64,000 nucleotides of DNA from Leuctra nigra (taxonomy: Eukaryota > Arthropoda > Insecta > Plecoptera > Leuctridae), in NCBI GenBank assembly GCA_934045905.1, contig OW203768.1:36423060-36487059 (forward strand). The letters are read 5' to 3'. A program made the translations under genes and the position numbers. Under the pieces are notes generated by a model. It did no database searches. It was not told where the DNA came from and saw only the letters and a list, made by a program, of their open reading frames with translations. Below are positions 54,558 to 64,000 of this stretch, in pieces. Numbering within the stretch: the first letter of the stretch is position 1; each line of letters starts with the position of its first letter.

Positions 54558-55735
54558 TTAAGGGGGGATGCCCAAGTAGAGGTCTCCGATAGATATCTGA
54601 ATTAATATGCTTATTTAATAGATAATTTCCTTGTGCACCATATAAACGCAAGAAAAAGTAGTGTAGCCGAACTAATTCCAAGATATATCACTTTATAAAT
54701 TTGAGTTAGCCCTATCTTTAACATGGTAAGTCGAAAAAACACGGTAATTTTCCTAGTAAATATTAGATTTAAACTATTTTCCACCGATAGATTTTTTCCA
54801 AAAACTAATATTATGTGTATTAGACATAGAGGTATTTATGGTATTTAAAAGTTAGGCGCCAAATTCTAAATTTCAAGTTTCTTTATTTATTCCTGTACAG
54901 AGTGGAACAATCTGTTCCCAGTACAATACAACATATAATGTATAAATAAATAAAGAAGTTACTCCCACTTAAGCGGTGCTTGTGCGTGGGCCTGCTAAAT
55001 AATTTAGGTTGTAATTATTTTATGGACTGTAAATAAGGTATATGTGGAAAATTAGATTATGAAATAATTTAGGATAGTATAGTATAGTATAGCTATGGAC
55101 TATGTTGTCGAAAACATGGATAGATCAACTTAGATAATATGAAAGAATATGGCACAGTTAATATTAGGATACAAACTAAGAACTAATACATGTCAAAGGA
55201 ACAATTTTAAATTTATCATTTTAGATGTTCGGAAAATTTGGTGGATAATTTTCCTATTCGAACAAATAAGCGATACGTGATGGAGCCACTTCTGGCAGGA
55301 AACTTTTTAGATGCACTGTTTTATTTTAAAGTTCATGTTTCCACAATGCAGAGAAAAAGGAGAAACAATTGAAATTTAAATTTAGTTACAAGTTTACTTT
55401 TTCAGCCATAACAAACAACTAAAGCCAATTAAATATAGTTTATTTATATAAATATCCCCTTGATATCCTCCATGATCCCCTTTATGGCTAGTACCAAAGA
55501 ATCCACCAGAGGTGAGTCGTGTTCCTTATTTTCTCGAATACCTCCTGTGTTAAAATTTCTTAATCTTCCGAAGACATCATATTGAAAACTCAATATAATG
55601 CGAGAGTTGCAAGTTACAAGACATTTGATGAAACTTTTACATAAAAATATAGTTGAAATGTTTAAAAAATTAATAAAAGTCGTACATTTCAACAAAAAAT
55701 ATTTTCGGAAAATCTACTTGGGCATCCCTCTTTAA
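54558..55735. mobile_element. TTAA-flanked (piggyBac-like) element, 1.17 kb, coding-free
   Basis: TTAA at 54558-54561 and 55732-55735. The 19-bp ends ggggggatgcccaagtaga (54562) and tctacttgggcatccctct (to 55731) match as inverted repeats at 17 of 19. The interior includes a third copy of the 26.8-kb repeat (55440-55700), a LINE-tail-like stretch near 54890-55080 and a (TAGTA) run at 55077. No transposase. Confidence 0.75.
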
Positions 55736-57658
55736 TGAAAAATTTAAAATACAAAAAAATTGGGTTTCAAGTTGATACCTTACCTACTATCTTACCTACT
55801 AAAGTTCATTCACGATTAGAATTGCAAGCCGTAATGGCGGCCGTGTTGATACTACTGTAGTCAAATGAACAATTGTATATCTACATATGAAAATATCAAT
55901 AGAATAATCCAAAACTATGTATAATACGACTGTAGATGGAAATAAATCAATTTGATTGAATTTTTCTAATATTTTCTAATAATAAAAATAGTGTATTTGA
56001 CATAATTTATACAATTTCAATAATACAAAGAAAAAAGTCTTGCCATTGACAGGGAAGTGTTCAAGTGACTGACCAATGAACGACGTGATCGACTAAAACG
56101 TCAGTGAAATTCTTATCGTGAACGAACTTTATGTAAGAGTATTTAGTGAGAAGTTTAAAAAATAATGTTAAAAATACAAATTTGTACGTAAAATTAATAT
56201 TGAATTACCTAGAAACTAGAAAACATGAATGAAACAACATAATGATGTTGAAACGGAGCAGGAACATGGTCCACATTACAGTCTGGAGGTTGCAGGATGC
56301 AGGAGGCGAGTCACTGTAAACACAGAAAACGGTTGCTAAACTTGAGAATCTGTTGGTACAAGGCCATTATGTAGTGGACTGGATGTATAGAAGACAAAAT
56401 TACCACTTGCCTCACTGAGAAAATAAAATATAGTACCTACCTACTAGTAGGAAAGCGGTTTTATTACTATGTATCATATTCGAGGGTCTAGATGCAATTC
56501 TTGTTAATATTAAAGGTAGGTAGTTTGAAAGTTGTGATCTGTAAGAAAATAGAAAGCTGGGAATAGTAGGTATTGCAGGAGATGAGAGATAGAAGGAGTT
56601 TCTAAAGAAAACCACTAATTATTGCCAGCTAGTTTTATTTCATTATATTAATTTCACTCTACAAACAAGCATTATAGAGCTATTAGGTAATTTCCCTAGT
56701 CGTCATAAAATAAAATGAACTTAGCGCAGTCCTTCGCCACCAGCTCAACACACCTACTGGTGACTTAAAGAACGATGCAATAACTGCGGCCCTTTCAACT
56801 ACATCAAAAGTAATAATAGTAGAATTAATAAACTGATCACAGTTGGACCTTGTCCCAAGATATCTCATATATTCCGTCACGCTTGGCTTTCCGCTACTCT
56901 GGTTGATGTTAACAATAACATTCTGTTCATAGCACTCAAACAGTCAATAGTAACAGTGGTTTAGAATACAGTACATATTTACAAACATAATATTATAGAT
57001 AAGACTCATATCTTCCATTCTCGAACTTTCTGTCGGTGAACTGGGTTGTGTAAATAGTGTTCCGTCCGAGAAATGATACTGCGATTTGTCCGGCAATTCA
57101 AGCATATCTCGATCTGGATTAAATGCTCAAAACTACAAACTTCTAGACCTCTCGGCTGTAGAAAACTTTGGTCAACTATTGAGTTACAGTGCTGAATTCG
57201 ACGTAGCGACTCTTCTAACGCTGCGCGACTCGATATGAAAGTATCAAAAATAGTCCCGTGTCGAGAGAATAAATGACGAACGGCGGTCGTAGGTCCAGCC
57301 GAGATGCAGACTTCGCTTTTAAGAATCATTTTGAAGATGTAAATCCTGGTTGAAAAACTAAATCTTGTATTATGCACAGTGATCGAACGAAACGATAATA
57401 TTAATGATCAACAAATAACCACCAAGATTTCATATATTTATAATATGCCTTGCAAGTTGCAAACAATCCCGAATTTAACGTAGACTTTGATATTTTACTA
57501 AAAAAAAGAACATTAACAACTCTATGTTACTTTCAAACCTCCAAAGTCTTTTTGCCTCTGCGGTAAACACGCAGGGCGATCGCGTCGAAGGATGGCTCTC
57601 TTGCCGGCGGTCGGTAAAGCGTAAAATTTTCCTGTGGTGCGGCGTAGCGAGGTGGGGG
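55736..57658. other. ZNRF 3' side: 3' UTR and unassigned sequence
   Basis: The first few hundred bases below 57658 on the minus strand should be ZNRF 3' UTR. An open 123-codon minus-strand frame (57006-57377) has no recognisable domain and no relatives in the window. The rest is AT-rich without features. Confidence 0.4.
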
Positions 57659-60600
57659 CTAGTCGCAAGGGTGCTCTGGACAAGAGCGGTTCACCTCAAA
57701 CCATCGATCGATGCATCTGCAAAGCAAACAAGATATCATTACATGATGGATTCAGCTTTGGCAAGTTGGTAGTATTGCCTTTTTTAAACCAGAAAGCCAA
57801 ATTGATGCGATAATTAGAAGTGACCGTCAGTCCTGGGTAGTAACGTAACGAAAGAAACGCGTTACTGTAACGAAATTACTTTTTTGGGTAACGAGCCAGT
57901 AATTTCATTAATTTTTTTTCCAAGTAATAAGAAATATAATATCACTACTTTTTTCAGAGTAATTTGACGTTTGTAACGCGTTACCGTGAGCCTCGCCCAC
58001 ATTTTCCCACTTGTATGCAATTTTCAAAAATATGGACAGATGACAGCCCTCACCAGGCTTTTTTTGAATTTCCACTACGCAAATCACACAAAGTACACAA
58101 TAATAGTAAAAAATTGTCAAACGGACTCTTATTGTGACTTCTTAAACATTCTTATTTGTATCCCCTTCCAATAATTTACCCTTTGGTTAAACATTTCTAG
58201 AAAAAGTAATTTTTGAGAGTAATTTCACTACTTTTTATCGTAAAAAGTAAAGTAATTTCATTACATTTCTGAAGTAGTAATTTACCAGTAATTTTATTAC
58301 ATTTTGGTCCAAGTAATAAGTAATAAAAAACACTCCGTGTAAAAATACCAGCCAAGTCTCTTCATCTATAAAAAAAAATAGAAGAAATCTAAAAATTCAG
58401 CACTGAAAAGTAGTGATATCAAAAAATGAGCCAAGTCAAAACTTAATTTTAAAAACCAAAATATACTGGCGCATCGTGTATATAAATAGTATATAAGCAT
58501 ATGCCAAAAATCAAATGTACCTAAATATATATAATATACCTATAATGCCCTTAAAAACGATGCGCCAAGTATATTTTGTTTTTTAAAATTAAGTTTTGAC
58601 TTGGCTCATTTTTTGATATCACTACTTTTCAGTGCTGAATTTTTAGATTTCTTCTATTTTTTTTATAGATGAAGAGACTTGGCTGGTATTTTTACACGGA
58701 GTGTTTTTTATGGGGATATCACTTATTTTTTTAGTTTATTTACACAACTTGTAACACACATCGGAGCAACAATGACTAATTATATGAAGGGATGTGCGTT
58801 GTGAAAAATATCTGACCGAACCGGGGCTCGAACCCGGGACCTCTCACTTGCCGGCCGAGAGCTCTACCAACTGAGCTACCCGGTCGGACTCTAACCCTAA
58901 ACAGTGCGTTGTGTCTAATGTTCGTCCGTCCGACCGGGTAGCTCAGTTGTTAGAGCTCTCGCCCGGCAAGTGAGAGGTCCCGGGTTCGAGCCCCGGTTCG
59001 GTCGGATATTTTTCACAACGCACATCCCTTCATATCATCCTGACTCCATGGAAGTTTCCCACAGAAACCTACATTCTCAATGACTACTTACTTTAAAAAA
59101 TACGCCATTTCCGAATTGGTTAATACGAAAAATTGTGTTTAGTGCTCTATATATAGAGCACTAAGCTTAAAGTGATATTCCATGAAGAATTGCGAAAGCT
59201 TCGTTCCAATCAGTCCAGCCGTTTTCGAGATATGGTATAACTTCCAGTTTTCAAAATGGCGACTGAAATTACTGCCACATAGAATTTATTTCTATACATG
59301 TTATGTATCATTATAAGCCTTCTGAATATGTAGTTATTGTAGTAAGAGGTAATTAAAATCTAGTTCTTCATTTTCATGACGTCATTTCCGGTTTCGGTAA
59401 TAGTACATCTCTACTTTAACTATTGATATTCCATATAGATGACCGTCTGAATCATTTGGCGCTGGTTTAATTCCTAACGGTCTAGCCGTTTTCGAGATAT
59501 GACATCACTTCCGGTTTCAAAATGGCGGCTTCCTGTTGGTTTTATAAAAAGGCACCTCAGACGCCAAAAGTGCACATGTGGTGAAAATTTCAGATCGATC
59601 GGCTCCGCCGTTTAGGCTGTGGCGGTGATTGCGGTGTTTCCTGATATCATCATCATCATCATCATCATCATCAGATCAAGATAGGTTTTAAAAGAGGTGT
59701 AATTTCACGTTTTTCACGGCCATCTAGCTCGCAAACGGCATAACATATTGTTCCCTAATTTGGTATATGTAGTGGGGTGGGCCATAGCTCGAAATTAAGA
59801 TATATCGCAACAATGTGAGATTTTCTAAATTTAAGATCCAGTAGGCCGAAAATGCCGTGTTGTTGCTTACAGTAAAAGTGGTTGGTCTGCTCCTCAGTTT
59901 ATTATGCATTTACGGTATGTTGAGTGAGTGTGAGTGTACGGTACGACTTGGCTGGGTGGAGCGACCGCTCCACTAGATATAATCTCACTACTTTTAAAAA
60001 GTAATTTACCCAAGTCTGGTGACCGTAGAGAGTTACCTACAATTTTAACTTGATGTAGTACCTACCAGTATTAATTTAAATTTTCCAGATAATTCCTACT
60101 TATTTTCATGGTTTCTACAACTATTTTGGAATACAACTGTATCTACTGTAACTTTTCACTTAACATTAGTGAAACATTAGAGAATATTTAATACTAGGAA
60201 AACGCTCAGTGTAACGCGTTGGTAAGCGAGCACGGGGACGTGCAAATTCTCGAACCGGAAATGCGTACACAAGCACAGAAAACATATACATCCATATTGA
60301 ATTGATATATGATCACTCAATCAACACAACATATGCTTTTCATTGAAACTTGAAAATAACATCTAAGCATCCTGGTAAATAAAGCAAATCAGTTGCAATT
60401 CAATTGGCACTGGAAAACATTCATTTTGATACTTCATTACTGACAGATATTACAAATCGTCGGCTACACGGCAAAACCTCGTAAGTGCCATTTTGCAAAA
60501 TGTTCAGGAGAGACAAAAAACATCACAATTTGAAAATATAGGTATATCAAAATTATTTTTATTGGTAAATTCATGTAAAAATATACTACACATACTAATT

Positions 60601-62025
60601 GACTCAAAACTTAAAATATTTTTTAGTTCCTATTATATAAAGCACTTATGTGTTTTTACTCACGTTAACTTATCAGTTTTAAGCACTTTACGCCATTACA
60701 CAAAGGCACCTGCGTGGATTTGCTGATCACTTGGTTCATATATGTTAAATAACAAGGATTTCCATTGGTCAAAGATTTTTGCGGGAATATTCAAATGCAG
60801 GAATCATTATTAAGCTATTGAAAAAACTCAACAGTCAACAGCTGCTTTCACCCAGCTCTAGGAGCTACTTTTGACAGTGTGTACCATGCTTAAATTGATT
60901 CCTAGAAAACTATTCATCCCCAAACAAAAATATTTAATAAACACATCTACAATAAGGCACTACTTTCATAATAATTTAAACATTATTCTGAAATCACGAG
61001 ACTTCTCTATTTGCAATACTCAATCTTGTGAATTTCCAAGTCCATCATTACTCCGGGTGTTGCTTACCCCTTGTGGTAGATACACAGACAAGGCAGTCGA
61101 GCAATCGTGTCCCCTTGTTGCAGATCGTCCAGGCAAATAACACACTCGCCCTTGTCGTCTGTGAGTACGTCTTCTGCAATACAAAGCACAAAACATTGAG
61201 ACAAGACGTCTCACATCTGGACATTTCGTACATCTGTCAGAAAAAAACATAAAGAAAAACATGTTTCTTCCACAACTTTTACAAAACAAATTAAATTTAA
61301 TTACGTTACAATTGATATTGATATCAATTTTTTTTTTGTGGAAAGAAACTAAATGAACAAAGAGTCTGTCCTGTAAACAAGAAATTTTTAGCAAGGATGC
61401 CGGCTATTTCAATTAAAAAGTTACCGTATTTACTCGCATATAGTCCGCACCTGCGTATAGTCCGCGGTTCCGCACCCCTGTTTTTGAAACGGGTTTTTCT
61501 AGTATCGCGTGCATAGTCCGCATCCCTGTTTTGAGATTTCAATATTTGAAATATACCCGCGGACTATATGCGAATAAATTTCGGTATACACAACCTATCT
61601 GCCCAATTTTTTCACCAAGTATTATGAAAAATGTATGCATATAACAAATGTAAAGCTGACAGTTAAAATAAGCAAAATAAGGCAAGTTTTAATATATTTT
61701 AGAATAATATTATGAATGCCATCTTTTAAAGAAAACAAACCAAAAGTCATGTCACAAAACTCCTTCTCACAAAATGCCCATGACGCAAACGGTGTACAAC
61801 GTATCGTTCTATCTATCTTCGGCATATTATAATTGCATGTCCTATGATGCCATTATTTGTCTGTCAGTAATAAAATCCCCAATATTCGGACTAGGCTTGT
61901 AATATGCACAACTGGTGAAGTGACCTTACCATTGTAACTAAGTCGTGGCTTGGTCAAGCACATGACCAGATGGCACTCGATGTCCTCCGGCAACGCGAAC
62001 TTGGAGCACACCGGACATTTGAGAC
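57659..62025 (-). CDS. ZNRF1/2 homologue: ZNRF1/2-type E3 ubiquitin ligase, last three coding exons (5' end not seen)
   Basis: Exons on the minus strand are 62025-61930, 61173-61068 and 57716-57659. The first encodes a zinc-finger segment (LKCPVCSKFALPEDIECHL, MCLTKPRLSYN). The second encodes the RING-H2 domain (GECVICLDDL, QGDTIARLPCLCIYHKG). The third encodes CIDRWFEVNRSCPEHPCD and the stop. Splice signals: ttccag|GT, aatG|gtaagg, ttgcag|AA, aagGG|gtaagc, ctttgcag|AT; phases fit throughout. Length and order match the C-terminal ~85 residues of vertebrate and insect ZNRF1/2, membrane-linked RING E3 ligases acting at endosomes and lysosomes. All eight RING Cys/His ligands appear present. The exon with the N-terminal Met (usually an N-myristoylated MG..) is not in the window; it must lie upstream beyond 62.1 kb and probably beyond 64 kb. 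The last intron is 3351 bp and full of transposons. Confidence 0.93.
58814..58885 (-). tRNA. tRNA-Ala(GGC)-like sequence, probably repeat-borne
   Basis: 72 nt. D arm gctcagttggtagagc and T arm ccgggttcgagccccgg are perfect; acceptor gaccggg pairs with ttcggtc through two G-U pairs. The anticodon arm is weak; the loop ccggcaa would give anticodon GGC. A box and B box are intact, so RNA polymerase III transcription is possible. Confidence 0.45.
58932..59003 (+). tRNA. tRNA-Ala(GGC)-like sequence, inverted partner
   Basis: Same as its minus-strand partner except for changes such as gttgttag in the D loop and ctcgcccgg in the anticodon arm. Likely a SINE or MITE component rather than a working tRNA gene. 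Confidence 0.42.
59644..59672. repeat. (ATC)n microsatellite
   Basis: About nine atc triplets in Helitron-1 copy E, where copies F and G carry (ATT)n and (AAT)n/(AGT)n. Confidence 0.95.
60194..60260 (-). mobile_element. Helitron-2 3'-end fragment
   Basis: actaggaaaacgctcagtgt then aacgcgttggtaagcgagca on the plus strand: the CTAG end of Helitron-2 seen inverted. How far it extends to the right is unclear. Confidence 0.6.
60261..61067. other. ZNRF intron sequence, no other feature seen
   Basis: AT-rich intronic DNA. Small frames (77 and 89 codons) have no features; the latter overlaps the RING exon on the wrong strand. Confidence 0.5.
61422..61586. mobile_element. 165-bp MITE in a ZNRF intron
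   Basis: taccgtatttactcgcatat followed by agtccgc at the left, with the inverse gcggactatatgcgaataaa and tttcggta at the right. Possible TA target duplication. Ends of the type ACCGTATTTACTCG are widespread in animal MITEs. Confidence 0.8.
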
Positions 62026-62059
62026 CTGGAACACAAACACAGTTCACTGAGTCCGACAG

Positions 62060-62297
62060 ACACGGAGAGCAAGGCGGTCGTTAGACACAGGAATAGTCAG
62101 GAACTGGATCACAAAAGAAATTCAGTTCCGGTTCCGATTGCCAATTTTTAAAAAATATCGGTACCAATTCCGGCTACTGAAAAGATATAATAACGGTTCC
62201 GATTCTGGTTCTATTTCTGTTCCATTTATGTTGCAATCGTTTCCTTCAAATTCAGACAACAATTCAAATACTTTATTTCAATCAACTTTTGGGAACT
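62060..62297. other. Low-complexity ttccg/ggttcc repeat region
   Basis: Imperfect repeats of cggttccgattc between 62110 and 62225, in the presumed ZNRF intron. Confidence 0.55.
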
Positions 62298-62476
62298 TAC
62301 AGTTCGTTTTTCCTTTGTATGAACTCTCTACAGACCGTGCCACCGTCAGTTGTTCTGTAAGGCCGAGAAAGACAACATTGCAAGGTGAGCGCGCAATGAA
62401 GTCTTTCTCGGCCTAGCAGAACAACTGACTGTGGCTCCATCTGGTGAGAGTTCAAACATAGGAAAAACGAACTGTA
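62298..62476. mobile_element. 179-bp palindromic MITE
   Basis: tacagttcgtttttccttt at the left and its inverse ggaaaaacgaactgta at the right. Inner parts (cagttgttctg, ggccgagaaagac) are also inverted. Confidence 0.82.
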
Positions 62477-62493
62477 CATGCACAGTAGATTGG

Positions 62494-62788
62494 ACCATAA
62501 AAAACACTCCGTGTAAAAAAACAGCCAAGTCTCTTCAACTAAAAAAAAAATTATGAAATCTAAAAAATTCTGCACTGAAAAGTAGTGATATCAAAAAATG
62601 GGCCAAGTCAAAACTTTATTTGAAAATCAAAAAATACTTGGCGCATCGTATACTATATAAATAGTTTAGAAGTATAGACCAGATAGAAAATATACATCAA
62701 ATATACATAATACATATAGTATACCTATAATGCCCTAAAAAAAGATGCGCCAAGTGTTTTTTGATTTTCAAATAAAGTTTTGACTTGT
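62494..62788. mobile_element. Helitron-1 palindrome, truncated
   Basis: Complete left arm from ccataaaaaacactccgtg and centre; the right arm stops at 62788 after aaagttttgacttg. No Helitron body follows. Confidence 0.78.
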
Positions 62789-64000
62789 AGTGGAGTAAAG
62801 ATGTCTAAAATTAGTGCGTTTGTGATACTATTCGTGAAAATTTGTACCCTTACTAATTTGAGTATGGGGAATCCAAAAATCGATGGCACCAACCTGAGTA
62901 ATTAATACTTTCTGCGTAATTAGCATAATTAGCATAATTAATAAACATGGATAAAACAATATATAATTTTATAATATGACCATTATGGGTATCCATCGAA
63001 AGCTCGTCTTGTCTACAATATATATAAATCATAAAAAGTTAATTTTTTTCATTCACATAATAATTAACCGTATAATTAACTATTTTATAAAAATCGTCAT
63101 TCAACAAAAAGCTTAAAATAACCCTCTCAGATTTTGATAAAACTTGGTAGGGTTGGTCACAAGCCCAAAGTAACACATAGGTATTTTTTGGTTTGTACAT
63201 TTATTGGGTACTTTTGGATTTCCAGGCCCTCAAATAATCAAAATTTTGATTCACTTGAATTGTTCTAACTTTACACCGTTCAACTCAAAAGCTTCGTCTT
63301 TTTCTAATTGTGTGAAACTTATTGCTAGGGACTAAGTAGTTTGTACATTTAAGGGGGGAAAAGTCAAAATTTTGGCTTCCAAATTGCCTATTCACAAAAA
63401 AGTATTTATTGCAATTTATTGAGTCATTAGTGCGTTTGTGAAAATTGGTGAAAATTGGAAAACGTGAAAATTGGTACCCTTACTAATTCGAGTATGAGGA
63501 ATCCAAAAATCGATGGCACCAACCTGAGTAATTAATACTTTCTGCGTAATTAGCATAATTAGAATAATTAATAAAATCGACATTAAAATTACATTATTAT
63601 ATAACGTGGTCTTCATGGGTATCTAAAGAAAGCTTGTGATGTCCACAATGCATATTAGTCGCCAAAAGTTAATTATAGTCATTAACATAATAATTAATCC
63701 ACTTATTAATTCATCTGATTAAAATCGCCATATTAATTCAAAACAATTGTTTGTAAGAGGAATATCCATCGTTAGGGGGGCGGCACATCGTGTTTTTTTC
63801 ATTCGATTTCATGTGATTCATTTCATTCGATTTATTTTTTTCTTCAACAGGGACCATACTGAAGGCTTCTTTGCTTTGCGTTTTGCACGACTTCCTTTTT
63901 TGGTATATCTTTAATTTTCTTTTTGTATGTCGATAAAGTAGTCTCAGTAACCCGACACTTTCAAATTCTTGAAAAAAACGAGTTAATAAGTTAATGTTTT
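62789..64000. repeat. Two direct copies of a ~630-bp AT-rich unit
   Basis: The stretch agtatggggaatccaaaaat and its surroundings (62861) recur at 63491 (agtatgaggaatccaaaaat), followed in both by cgatggcaccaacctgagta and tactttctgcgtaattagca. From about 63760 on I see no further feature. Non-coding. Confidence 0.75.

Larger units (their letters stand above)
58782..59035. mobile_element. Inverted pair of tRNA-like units with common ends
   Basis: The outer 30 bp (atgaagggatgtgcgttgtg ..) and the inverse at 59006-59035 are near identical. Each half has a complete tRNA-like cloverleaf of 72 nt (58885-58814 minus and 58932-59003 plus) pointing outward. The two halves differ at a few positions, and about 45 bp lie between them. 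Confidence 0.8.
58323..59977 (-). mobile_element. Helitron-1 copy E inside the hAT element
   Basis: Read on the minus strand it starts tctagtggagcggtcgctcc (59977) before which the host has A on that strand, and ends in the palindrome (58716-58323). It contains CRE/ETS/YY1-type units (59340-59530), an (ATC)n run and the inverted tRNA-like pair. No protein. Confidence 0.78.
57828..60018. mobile_element. hAT element in the ZNRF last intron, with perfect 8-bp target duplication
   Basis: gtgaccgt flanks both sides (57820-57827 and 60019-60026). Ends cagtcctgggta and tacccaagtctg are inverted repeats at 10 of 12. The interior consists of agtaattt-type AT repeats arranged partly as a palindrome. 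A Helitron occupies 58323-59977; without it the element is about 540 bp, a MITE. Confidence 0.88.

Noticed and set aside
57006..57377. 123-codon minus-strand ORF downstream of ZNRF
   Set aside because: No domain, no start context and probable 3' UTR or intergenic position; kept only as a remark.
60871..61252. Plus-strand ORFs across the ZNRF RING exon
   Set aside because: The conserved RING reading with correct splice sites is on the minus strand; these are shadows.

Overview
This is eukaryotic, AT-rich, almost entirely repeat-derived DNA, most likely from an insect. The grounds are spliced exons with GT..AG borders, TATA plus initiator motifs, the LINE, Gypsy, ISL2EU, Helitron, hAT and piggyBac-like content, a primer-binding site close to the 3' end of insect tRNA-Lys(CUU), and many 'taggtaggtacctacc'-type stretches common in aphids and moths. 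I cannot name the species.

The only convincing host gene is a homologue of the E3 ubiquitin ligase ZNRF1/2 on the minus strand. Its last three coding exons lie at 61930-62025, 61068-61173 and 57659-57716; earlier exons are not seen. Its 3.35-kb last intron holds a hAT element with a perfect 8-bp target duplication, which holds a Helitron-like element, which holds an inverted pair of tRNA-like units.

Layout. 1-1102: edge-truncated SGNH-hydrolase-like ORF (minus). 1211-5026: LINE A with ORF1 and a frameshifted ORF2, joined to a minus-strand Gypsy remnant (5027-7616). 7615-9400: Helitron-related repeat. 10.2-15.0 kb: ISL2EU-type DNA transposon with a DDE transposase (plus) and a convergent, three-exon SWIM/YqaJ nuclease gene (minus). 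15.0-23.9 kb: plus-strand Gypsy broken by a near full-length LINE (LINE B) and by a 2.6-kb DNA element. 23.9-26.3 kb: minisatellite-rich Helitron-related element. 27.2-31.3 kb: RTE-like LINE and a 5'-truncated LINE (LINE C) with a second Helitron type in its tail. 31.8-35.3 kb: hAT-like element. 35.3-49.6 kb: Helitron-like elements in a 300-bp satellite, one of them holding a complete non-autonomous LTR element (39527-44799) with two unrecognised ORFs. 49.7-55.7 kb: nested MITEs, Helitron, LINE fragments and two TTAA-flanked elements. 55.7-64 kb: the ZNRF locus and small MITEs.

The most interesting signals are: the LTR element with identical 1244-bp LTRs and a novel acidic ORF; a conserved candidate -1 frameshift site at the ORF1/ORF2 overlap of two diverged LINEs; Helitron-borne tandem arrays whose units each carry adjacent CRE, ETS and YY1-like motifs; empty sites for Helitron insertions inside this same window; and the hidden ZNRF exons.
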